From the NCBI GenBank assembly GCA_022843945.1, contig JALHMR010000009.1, positions 62,001 to 126,000 on the forward strand: a DNA stretch of 64,000 nucleotides, read 5' to 3'. The notes below the pieces were generated by a model, which searched no databases, was not told the origin of the DNA, and was given only the letters and a program-made list of their open reading frames with translations. This DNA comes from Rhodospirillaceae bacterium (GTDB taxonomy: Bacteria; Pseudomonadota; Alphaproteobacteria; CACIAM-22H2). Position numbers and translations under genes: made by a program. Positions 24,568 through 31,578 of the stretch are shown here, piece by piece (position 1 is the first letter of the stretch; the number at the start of each line of letters is the position of its first letter).

Positions 24568-25344
24568 ATGCCCCGGGGCAGCACCCATTCGGCGGGCCTG
24601 GCGGGCAAGCGCGTTCTGGTCACCGGCGCCGGCACCGGTATCGGTGCGGCCATAGCCCAGGCGCTCGGCGCGAGCGGCGCCGTCGTTGCCGTGCACTACC
24701 GGCGCAGCCGCCAGGAGGCCGGGGAAGTGGTCCGGCGCATCGTCGAGGGCGGCGGCAAGGCCGAGCTGTTCCAGGCCGATCTCACCAAGCGCGCCTCCCG
24801 CGAAGGGCTGATGCCCGCCGTCGTCCGCCGCCTGGGCGGCCTCGACATCCTGGTGAACAACGCCGGCTGGGTCGTCGACTACAAGGATTTCCGCCAGCTC
24901 CGCGACAAGGCCTGGGACCAGACGTTCGAACTCAACGCCAAGGCCGCTTTCTTCCTCGCCCAGGCCGCGTGGCCGCACCTGGAGAAGGCCGGCGGTGGGC
25001 GCATCGTCAACATCAGCACGGCCGCCGTCCGCTACAGCGGCGGCGCCAGCAGCGTCCACTACGTGGCCTCCAAGGCGGCGCTGGAAGCCGTGACCCTGAG
25101 CCTCGCCAAGATCGGCGCCCCGGCGAATATCCTGGTCAACGCGATCCGCTGCGGAGTCATCGCCACCGACATGCACACGCGCATCGCCGGCTACGACCGT
25201 GCGAAGTTCGTCAAGCGCGCCAAACAGGTGCCCTTGGGCCGTGCCGGCCAGCCGGAGGAGGTTGCCGGCCTGGTCAGCTACCTGGTGGGCGCCACCGGCG
25301 CCTTCGTGACCGGCCAGATCATCGCCATCTCGGGCGGGGATTGA
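24568..25344 (+). CDS. Short-chain dehydrogenase/reductase (SDR), copy 1
   Basis: A 258-residue classical SDR. TGAGTGIGAAI (cofactor), NNAG, the active-site Ser in NISTAAVRYSG and the Tyr/Lys in HYVASK are all present. It is closely similar to the SDR at 33539-34342, sharing TRIAGYD, PLGRAG and a C-terminal TGQII(A/S)(I/V)SGGD. It probably reduces or oxidises a keto group on the island's sugar or on an acyl side chain. It is in the 11-gene operon between the CmcI-like gene and another epimerase. Confidence 0.85.
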   Translation: MPRGSTHSAGLAGKRVLVTGAGTGIGAAIAQALGASGAVVAVHYRRSRQEAGEVVRRIVEGGGKAELFQADLTKRASREGLMPAVVRRLGGLDILVNNAGWVVDYKDFRQLRDKAWDQTFELNAKAAFFLAQAAWPHLEKAGGGRIVNISTAAVRYSGGASSVHYVASKAALEAVTLSLAKIGAPANILVNAIRCGVIATDMHTRIAGYDRAKFVKRAKQVPLGRAGQPEEVAGLVSYLVGATGAFVTGQIIAISGGD

Positions 25345-25352
25345 GTTCCGTC

Positions 25353-26243
25353 ATGCGCCTGTTCGTCTCCGGCATGGGAAGCTTCATCGGTCGCGAGCTG
25401 GTCCGCCAGTGCGAGGCACGGGGCGTCGCCACCGCCGGCATCGACCTGGTTGCCACGGGACAGCCTGGCACGGCGGTGGGCGATATCCGCGACAAGCAGG
25501 TCGGCAGCGCGATCCCGGACGGCACCGATGCGGTGGTCCATCTCGCGGCGCTGTCGCGCGACCCGGATTGCCGCGGCCGCATCGGCCCCTGCTTCGATGC
25601 CAATGTCATGGGCACGCTCAATCTTGCCGAGGCGGCGGTGGCGCGCGGCGTGCGCCAGCTCATCTTCGCCTCGAGCGAATGGGTCTATGCCAAGTTCCCG
25701 CCCGGCGGCGAAGCGGACGAAGTTACGCCGATCAGCGTCGCGGACCATGAATCGGAATACGCGCTCTCGAAGACCGTCGCCGAAGCGGCGCTCAAGGTGT
25801 TCGCGGCACGGACCGGATGTGCCGTCACGCTGCTGCGCTTCGGGATCGTCTACGGGCCGCGGCGCGAGAACTGGTCGGCGGTCGAGGCGCTGACCGATTC
25901 AGTGGCACGGAACGACGTGGTCAAGGTCGGCTCGCGCGCCACCGCGCGGCGCTTCATCCATGTGCGCGACATCGCCGGCGGGATTCTCGCCGCCACCGGG
26001 AGAAGCGGCTGCGAGATCTTCAATATCCAGGGGCCCAGGCTGGTATCGCTGGGCGATGTCATCGAGACGGCGGGGCGGGTGCTCGGCCGGCGGCCGCGGA
26101 TCGAGGAGACGGCGCCCGGCTCGCCCAGCGTGCGGCCAGTGGCCTCGTCGCGCAGCGAGCAGGCGCTGGGCTGGAAGGCCGCGATCGGCATCGAGGAGGG
26201 AATCCGCGACGTCGCGGATTTCCTCGGGCTGGTCCGCTCATGA
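25353..26243 (+). CDS. NAD(P)-dependent epimerase/dehydratase family protein
   Basis: A 296-residue extended SDR. GMGSFIGREL is a slightly unusual cofactor motif; the active site is Ser in ASSEWVY and YALSK. RFGIVYGPR and RRFIHVRDIAGG are family segments. ATG 25353 is eight bases past the SDR stop. It overlaps the following methyltransferase by ATGA, showing coupling. Reaction unknown; probably a 4-keto-sugar reductase or epimerase. Confidence 0.8.
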   Translation: MRLFVSGMGSFIGRELVRQCEARGVATAGIDLVATGQPGTAVGDIRDKQVGSAIPDGTDAVVHLAALSRDPDCRGRIGPCFDANVMGTLNLAEAAVARGVRQLIFASSEWVYAKFPPGGEADEVTPISVADHESEYALSKTVAEAALKVFAARTGCAVTLLRFGIVYGPRRENWSAVEALTDSVARNDVVKVGSRATARRFIHVRDIAGGILAATGRSGCEIFNIQGPRLVSLGDVIETAGRVLGRRPRIEETAPGSPSVRPVASSRSEQALGWKAAIGIEEGIRDVADFLGLVRS

Positions 26244-27106
26244 ACGGGATCCGCCCGTCGAGCGGCGCCAAGGCCTGCCTGGTCTGCGGCGATACGCGCT
26301 GGTCGGAGGTCCGTTCCTACGCCAGCCCCGACGTTTACGAGAAAACCGTCGGCGTTACAGCCGAGGGCTATTGGCGCCAGTGGGTGAAATGCGACGGCTG
26401 CGGCCTGCACTATTCGCGCTATTCGCGCGGCGACGGCGTGCTCGACGATCTCTATCGCGCGGACTATCGCGACAAGGCCGCGGCCTGGCGCGGCGGCGCC
26501 TCGACGCGCGACATCTTCGCCAAGGTCATCGCCCTGCCGCCCGAACAATCCGAGACCAAGGAGCGGGTGGCCTGGATCAAGGGCGAGATCGCCGCGCTTG
26601 AAGCGGCGGGCATCGTCAAGCGCCGCGCCGGGGCGCGCCGGCTGCTGGATATCGGCGGCGCCACCGGGGTGTTCGCCTACGAGTTCCGCGACGCCGAGTG
26701 GCTGAGCCACGTCATCGACCCGGCGGAGACCGGCCGGTTCCTTGAAACCGATCACGGCATACCCTACCGCCAGCAGGATTACGCGCCCGGCGCCTTCGAT
26801 GCCCCTTTTGACCTCGTCTCGATGATCTTCGTGCTCGAGCATCTGCGCGAACCGGAGGCGGCGCTGCGGGCGGCCCGCGACGACGTGACGGCCGGTGGGC
26901 TGCTCTACATCGAGGTTCCGGACGCCCTGGCCTTCGCCCACAAGCCGCCGGAAGACGACATCTTCTGCTCCTGCCATCTCTGGATGTTCGATCCGCTGTC
27001 GCTGACCGCGTTGATCCATCGCGCCGGCTTCGAAGTGGCGTCGCTGCGCCGGACGACGACCCGGCGCGGGCATCTGGCGCTGCGAGCGCTGGCGGTGCGG
27101 CCATGA
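26240..27106 (+). CDS. Class I SAM-dependent methyltransferase with N-terminal zinc-finger-like region
   Basis: A 288-residue protein. Cys13/Cys16 (CLVC) and Cys51/Cys54 (CDGC) form a likely zinc site as in sugar methyltransferases. The SAM motif is LLDIGGATGVFAYEF, and the post-motif FVLEHLREPEAAL is typical of the Methyltransf_23 group. ATGA overlaps join it to the gene before and the gene after. Like the enzyme at 22580 it has an N-terminal CxxC pair, but it lacks the C-terminal Rossmann domain. O- or C-methylation of an activated sugar is the likely role. Confidence 0.8.
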   Translation: MNGIRPSSGAKACLVCGDTRWSEVRSYASPDVYEKTVGVTAEGYWRQWVKCDGCGLHYSRYSRGDGVLDDLYRADYRDKAAAWRGGASTRDIFAKVIALPPEQSETKERVAWIKGEIAALEAAGIVKRRAGARRLLDIGGATGVFAYEFRDAEWLSHVIDPAETGRFLETDHGIPYRQQDYAPGAFDAPFDLVSMIFVLEHLREPEAALRAARDDVTAGGLLYIEVPDALAFAHKPPEDDIFCSCHLWMFDPLSLTALIHRAGFEVASLRRTTTRRGHLALRALAVRP

Positions 27107-27678
27107 GCGGGGCGCGCTTCGCCCTCAAGGAACGGCCGCTGGCCGGTGCGTTCGAGGTGGCGCTCGACGCGTATCGCGACGAGCGCGGCACGCTTCTGCG
27201 CGCCTTCGACGGCGACGTGATGGCGGCGGCCGGGGTCTCGTTTTCCCTGATGCAGCATGTCGTGCACACGACCGCGCAGCGCAACGTGGTGCGCGGCCTG
27301 CATGTGCAGGCGCCGCCGGCTACCGAAGCCAAGCTCATCGTGCCGCTCGCCGGCCGCATGTTCTGGGTCTTCGTCGACCTGCGGCGGGGGAGCAAGACCT
27401 TCGGACGCTGGGATTCGCTGGAGCTCGATGCCGAGGCCGGGCGCGGCCTCCTGGTGCCGCGGGGCTTCGCCCATGGCTGCCTGTCGCTGACCGGCAACGT
27501 GACGCTCAGCATCCTCTCGGATCAGCGTTTCCAGCCCGAGCACGGCGCCGGAATCCGTTGGGACGATCCCGAGATCGGCATCGCCTGGCCGTCGCTCGGC
27601 ACGCCACCGGCGCTGTCGGCCGAGCATGCGGGCTATCCGACGTTTCGCGACTTCGTCGCGCGAATTGGGGCATTGTAG
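27103..27678 (+). CDS. RmlC-family sugar epimerase-like protein, catalytic Tyr replaced by Phe
   Basis: A 191-residue cupin of the dTDP-4-dehydrorhamnose 3,5-epimerase family. The catalytic His is kept in VVRGLHVQ (codon 27301-27303), and GIRWDDP closes the fold. The position of the catalytic Tyr reads SDQRFQPEHG, so Tyr is replaced by Phe (codon 27529-27531). In RmlC relatives this Tyr is the general acid; its absence is linked in several families to a changed epimerisation pattern or to isomerase activity. With the intact RmlC at 16191 the island may therefore carry two different stereochemical steps. ATGA overlap with the preceding gene. Confidence 0.75.
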   Translation: MSGARFALKERPLAGAFEVALDAYRDERGTLLRAFDGDVMAAAGVSFSLMQHVVHTTAQRNVVRGLHVQAPPATEAKLIVPLAGRMFWVFVDLRRGSKTFGRWDSLELDAEAGRGLLVPRGFAHGCLSLTGNVTLSILSDQRFQPEHGAGIRWDDPEIGIAWPSLGTPPALSAEHAGYPTFRDFVARIGAL

Positions 27679-27681
27679 GCC

Positions 27682-28611
27682 ATGGCCAGACCCAACGAAG
27701 CCGAGTGGGCGCTCGCAGCCGATGTCCTGCGCGTCCGGCTTTCGCAGCTGCTCATCAACGAGGGGCTGAAGCGGCGCGAGTTCAAGGTCCCGGTCCACCT
27801 GGCGCTTGGCCATGAAGCGATCGCCACGGCGGTCAGCGCGGCGATGGGCACGCCCGACGCTCTGTGCCTCACCCATCGCAACCTGCACTACAACCTGGCG
27901 CGCGGCAGCTCGCTCGCCGCGGAAATCGCCGAGCTGCGTTTGGAGACGAGCGGCGTGTCGGGCGGCGCCATGGGTTGCATGAACATGATCAACCCCAAGG
28001 CCGGCATCCCTTACTCGTCGAGCATCCTCGGCAACTGCCTGAGCGTGTCGACCGGCGTGGCACTGGCCAGCACGGTGACGCGCGACGGCTCCGTGACCTT
28101 CGTCGCGACCGGCGACGGCGCGATCGAGGAGGGCTCGTTCTGGGAGACGCTCGAATTCCACAAATCCTTCGCGCTCCCGGCCATCGTCGTGGTGGAGAAT
28201 AACGGCTGGGCGATGTGGACGAAGATCGACGAGCGCCGCTGCCCGATCGATATCGCCAGCGCCGCCAAGGCGTTCGACGCGCCGTATGTGCGGCTGGCCG
28301 GCAACGATGTCGTCGCCTATGCCGAGACGCTGAGCCGGCTGCGTGACGGCATGACCGGGAAACCGGGACCGGTGGTGGTCGAGGTCGCCCTGTCGACGCT
28401 CGGGGATATCCACGTCCCGGTGGCCGGCGGGGCGCCGCGATACGTCAACTATCACCACGGCCCGGCGCCGGAGACGACGCTGGCGGACTGGCCGGTGCTG
28501 CGCGAGAGCGACGCCGACCCGGTCTTCGCGCTGACGCAGCGCTTCGACCGCGACCGGCTGCAGGCGCTGGCGCGCAGCCTGCGCGCGGAGCTCGATCCCC
28601 AATGTCGCTGA
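27682..28611 (+). CDS. Thiamine-diphosphate E1 alpha-like subunit, pair 1
   Basis: A 309-residue homologue of the alpha subunit of 2-oxo acid dehydrogenase E1 and of the N-terminal half of transketolase. The thiamine-diphosphate motif runs from GDGAIEEG to VVVENN. The usual GGSMH loop reads GGAMGCMNM, so the loop His is absent. The next gene (10-base overlap) encodes the matching beta subunit. No lipoyl acyltransferase or E3 gene is near, so it probably works as a stand-alone ketol or acyl transferase on a sugar or small ketoacid. It is shorter than the second alpha subunit at 37670. Confidence 0.8.
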   Translation: MARPNEAEWALAADVLRVRLSQLLINEGLKRREFKVPVHLALGHEAIATAVSAAMGTPDALCLTHRNLHYNLARGSSLAAEIAELRLETSGVSGGAMGCMNMINPKAGIPYSSSILGNCLSVSTGVALASTVTRDGSVTFVATGDGAIEEGSFWETLEFHKSFALPAIVVVENNGWAMWTKIDERRCPIDIASAAKAFDAPYVRLAGNDVVAYAETLSRLRDGMTGKPGPVVVEVALSTLGDIHVPVAGGAPRYVNYHHGPAPETTLADWPVLRESDADPVFALTQRFDRDRLQALARSLRAELDPQCR

Positions 28612-29549
28612 CCTATATCAGCCACATCAACGCGCTGATCCGCGCCCGCGTCGAGCGGACGCCGAAGCTCGTCTGCTACGGCCAGAACATCACCGCCGGC
28701 TCCTGCCTGTCGGGCCTGACGCGCGACCTCAAGCCCGGGCCGGATAGCCGCGTCATCAACACGCAGAACAGCGAGTACACGCTGATCGGTCTGGGCTTCG
28801 GGCTGATGATGCGCGGCGTGTCCGGCATCTACTTCATGAAGCAGCAGGACTTCCTGCTCTTCGGGCTCGATCACCTGGTCAATACCTGGAACGTGGTGCG
28901 CACGCTCAATCCGTCCGCCTCGTACACGGCGCTGAGCATCGTGGTCGATAGCGGCTACGAGGGCCCGCAGTCACGGCTCAACAATTTCGCCGATTTCTGC
29001 TCGATGGCCCGCGTCCAGGGCTACGCCATCACCAACCACGACGACGCCGCCATCGTCCTCGACCGGCACCTGGTGGCGCCGGGGTTCCGGCTGATCGGCG
29101 TCAGCCAGCGGCTGTTCCGCGAGACGCCGCTCCATTTCGACGGGGCGGCGGCCGCCGATCCGGCGGGCACCGTGGTGCGCTATGCCGGCGGCACGGACGC
29201 GACCATCGTCTGCTTCAACTTCAGCCTGCCGCAGGGCGCCGGGCTGCACCGGGCGCTGGCGACGAGCAGGATCAGCGCGTCGCTGTTCTCGGCCCCCGGC
29301 ATGCTGATCGACGATTGGAGTGCCATCCTCGCCGATGTCGGGCGGACGCGGCGGCTGGTGATCCTCGACGATAGCCGGAGCAGCCATAAGACCTCGCAGC
29401 AGCTCGAGCTGGCGGCGCGCCGCGCCGGGGCGGCGGACACCATCGTGGTGCGCGAACGCTCGGCGGCGGACCAGGTTTTTGCGCCCAATGCCGACACCTT
29501 CACCGTCGACGCCGCCGGCGTTGCCCGGGAGCTCGGCCGCAAGGCTTGA
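28602..29549 (+). CDS. Thiamine-diphosphate E1 beta-like subunit (transketolase C-terminal type), pair 1
   Basis: A 315-residue beta-subunit homologue. The cofactor-activating Glu is visible in NTQNSEYTLIGLGFGL, matching the TPISEQG segment of pyruvate-dehydrogenase beta chains. The C-terminal domain has DATIVCFNFSLPQGAG and RRLVILDDSRSSH. It overlaps the alpha subunit by 10 bases, indicating coupled translation and a heterotetramer. It is quite diverged from the second beta chain at 38735, so the two pairs probably have different substrates. Last gene of the 11-gene operon; the next gene is convergent. Confidence 0.8.
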   Translation: MSLTYISHINALIRARVERTPKLVCYGQNITAGSCLSGLTRDLKPGPDSRVINTQNSEYTLIGLGFGLMMRGVSGIYFMKQQDFLLFGLDHLVNTWNVVRTLNPSASYTALSIVVDSGYEGPQSRLNNFADFCSMARVQGYAITNHDDAAIVLDRHLVAPGFRLIGVSQRLFRETPLHFDGAAAADPAGTVVRYAGGTDATIVCFNFSLPQGAGLHRALATSRISASLFSAPGMLIDDWSAILADVGRTRRLVILDDSRSSHKTSQQLELAARRAGAADTIVVRERSAADQVFAPNADTFTVDAAGVARELGRKA

Positions 29550-29558
29550 GAGCTCGCG

Positions 29559-30488
29559 CTAGCGCGGCGCGGCGAGCAGGGCGCGAAGCTCTTCCGTAAC
29601 GATCTGTAGGGAAGACCGGCGCGGCTTGTGCCCGGCGGCGGCGGCTTGGCGACAGTCGCTGGGCGCGGTCGGCTTCGCCAGGCGGGCAGGGGAGCTTTCG
29701 GGCACGGGTGTGTAGTCCACGCCGAGACCGAACTGGCGGCTGACCTGCTCCAGGAGTTCGAGCTTGCCGACAGGTGCGGCGCTGTAGATGTCGTAGGCGC
29801 CATTGGCTGGCGGCGATACCAGGAAGGTCTCGATCAAGCCGGCAAGCTCTTCGTGGTCGATGTAGTCGCGCACCATATCGACGGGCGAGGTGCGGAACCG
29901 CGTGCCTTTGACGACCGCGTCGGCAAGCTCCGACAGGAAGAAGCTGCCGCCCAGCGGGATGAAGCGGCTGAAATAGCCGAAGATGCGGATGTCGTAGATC
30001 GCCAGGTCGCGATGCGCCCGATGCTTGGCCTCGGCGACGAGCTTGGCCAGGGGATAGAAATTTGCCGGGTCCGGCGCGTTCACCGGCCAGGGGAAGACCG
30101 CGTTCCGGCGCACCGGCCACGGCGTGCCGAAGCCATAGACCGCCCCGGTGCTCATGAAGAAATAGGCCGTCCGCGGATGGCGGCGGACATGGTCCGTCAC
30201 CCGGTTGTCGAGTGTCTCGGTGATCCGGAACAGGTCGGCGCCCAAGGCAATCTGCTTGGCGCGTTCGCCGTCGCCTGCCGCATTGACGACGGCGTCGTAA
30301 GCTTCGTCTTCGAACCGATCGAGCGGCGTGATCGCGTCGAGGCCGGGGCGCGCGATCGTCGCGAGATCGCGCAGAGCGTCGGGGCGTCGCGCCACCAGGC
30401 GCAGCCGGTGGGCCGGATTGCGCGCCAGGACGGAGGCCAGGCCGCGCCCGATCTGGCCGTTCGCGCCGAGGATTGCGATGACGGCCAT
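29559..30488 (-). CDS. NAD-dependent epimerase/dehydratase family protein, diverged
   Basis: A 309-residue extended-SDR protein. LGANGQIGRGL is a variant cofactor motif; FMSTGAVYGFG supplies the Ser/Thr and FYPLAKLV the YxxxK. The middle contains FGYFSRFIPLGGSFFLSEL and a C-terminal DYIDHEELAGLIETF. It is more diverged than the other five family members of the island. It is translated behind the PhyH gene at 30498-31388 with a nine-base gap. Likely a sugar reductase or epimerase; function unresolved. Confidence 0.7.
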   Translation of the reverse strand: MAVIAILGANGQIGRGLASVLARNPAHRLRLVARRPDALRDLATIARPGLDAITPLDRFEDEAYDAVVNAAGDGERAKQIALGADLFRITETLDNRVTDHVRRHPRTAYFFMSTGAVYGFGTPWPVRRNAVFPWPVNAPDPANFYPLAKLVAEAKHRAHRDLAIYDIRIFGYFSRFIPLGGSFFLSELADAVVKGTRFRTSPVDMVRDYIDHEELAGLIETFLVSPPANGAYDIYSAAPVGKLELLEQVSRQFGLGVDYTPVPESSPARLAKPTAPSDCRQAAAAGHKPRRSSLQIVTEELRALLAAPR

Positions 30489-30497
30489 TCGGCGGCG

Positions 30498-31388
30498 TCA
30501 GTAACTCGCGGTCGCGTGGCGGGCGGCAACACCGCTCGGCCCGCTCTCCTGGATCCGTGTCGGCGCGCCAGCGATGTCGTAGGCGATCGCCGAGTCCCGC
30601 TGCTCGCGCGGCAGATCCGCGGTCGGGGCAAAGCGGATCTCGAAGTTGCGGCGCTGGCCACGCATCCCGGGACGGGTATAGGTCCGGTGCACCACCCGCG
30701 AGGTGAGCAACAGGACATCGCCGAGGTCGAGCTCCGGATGCCAGGTATTCTCCAGGTTGAAAACCGCCCTGGCCATCTCCTCGCTGATCTCGAGATTGCC
30801 GTACAGCTTGCCCTGGGTTGACGGGTCGCCGTGCGGAAGAATGCCCGTCAGGCTCCAGGGCACGAATTCGACCGACGGCGCATCCCGGCCGCAGGGGTCG
30901 AGCGGGAACCAGAAATTCAACACCGTGACGTCGTGCAGGCGCATCACGGCGCTGTCCTGGTGGAAGGGAACCGGCCTTTCGCTCTGCGTGGCCTGCTGGC
31001 GCCTTGTGTGGGTCGTCGGCAGGAGCAGGGACACACGCGGGCCCAGGAGCCCGCGAACGACGTCGACCAGCGGCGTGCGGAGCACGGCATCGATCATGTG
31101 ATCGGCAAGTCGCGTCCCGTCGGCAAGCGTGTACTCGTCGTGCTCGAGGGGGCGGAGAATCCCGTAGCGGTGGCAGCGCTTCAGGTCATCCTCGGACAGC
31201 GTGCCCTCGGCCGCGCGCCGGTCCATTTCGGCGTAGAGCTCGGCCAGGCGATCGCGAAATAGCGTGGCCCGCGAGCGGTCATGGGCGCCCCGGATCAGGC
31301 AGCAGCCATGGGTCCGCAGGGTCGCCACGACCTCGCCGGGGGAGCTTTGCCCGGCCGAGAACGTTAACTTTGTATCAAATTTTACCAT
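30498..31388 (-). CDS. Phytanoyl-CoA dioxygenase (PhyH)-family 2-oxoglutarate oxygenase
   Basis: A 296-residue Fe(II)/2-oxoglutarate oxygenase. The metal triad is clear: HQD in VPFHQDSAVM and the distal His in SRVVHRTYTRP. The 2-oxoglutarate Arg is in RRNFEIRFAP. LLLPTTHTRRQQATQSERP and RLHDVTVLNFWFPLDP are family segments. Such enzymes hydroxylate, epoxidise or oxidise small molecules and sugar-linked groups. First gene of a two-gene minus-strand unit with an epimerase-like gene. Upstream is the promoter region shared divergently with the B12 radical-SAM gene. Confidence 0.8.
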   Translation of the reverse strand: MVKFDTKLTFSAGQSSPGEVVATLRTHGCCLIRGAHDRSRATLFRDRLAELYAEMDRRAAEGTLSEDDLKRCHRYGILRPLEHDEYTLADGTRLADHMIDAVLRTPLVDVVRGLLGPRVSLLLPTTHTRRQQATQSERPVPFHQDSAVMRLHDVTVLNFWFPLDPCGRDAPSVEFVPWSLTGILPHGDPSTQGKLYGNLEISEEMARAVFNLENTWHPELDLGDVLLLTSRVVHRTYTRPGMRGQRRNFEIRFAPTADLPREQRDSAIAYDIAGAPTRIQESGPSGVAARHATASY

Positions 31389-31492
31389 GTATCCTGCATA
31401 GCTTGAGCCACGCTATCGCCCTGATTCCGTCCCGCGTTCCAGGTGTATATCACATGCCAAGCCCTTGCCATCGCTGGACGAACCGACACGGC

Positions 31493-31521
31493 TTGACGGA
31501 AGGCCCCAAACTGGTTACCTT
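31493..31521 (+). promoter_or_regulatory. Probable promoter of the B12-radical-SAM gene
   Basis: TTGACG (31493-31498) and TACCTT (31516-31521) are 17 bases apart, 57 bases before the ATG at 31579. AGAAAGGGA just upstream of that ATG is a good Shine-Dalgarno sequence. The rest of the 190-base divergent gap (31389-31578) holds no recognisable gene. Confidence 0.45.
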
Positions 31522-31578
31522 TCAAAGACTTGGGCAGAACGCCCTGTTCGTCATCGTCCCCAGAAAGGGAACCCACTG

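Noticed and set aside
27682-28611. Calling the E1-like pairs pyruvate dehydrogenase
   Set aside because: No E2 or E3 gene is near, the GGSMH loop is altered, and the genes lie within a sugar cluster, so a specific 2-oxo acid dehydrogenase name is not supported.
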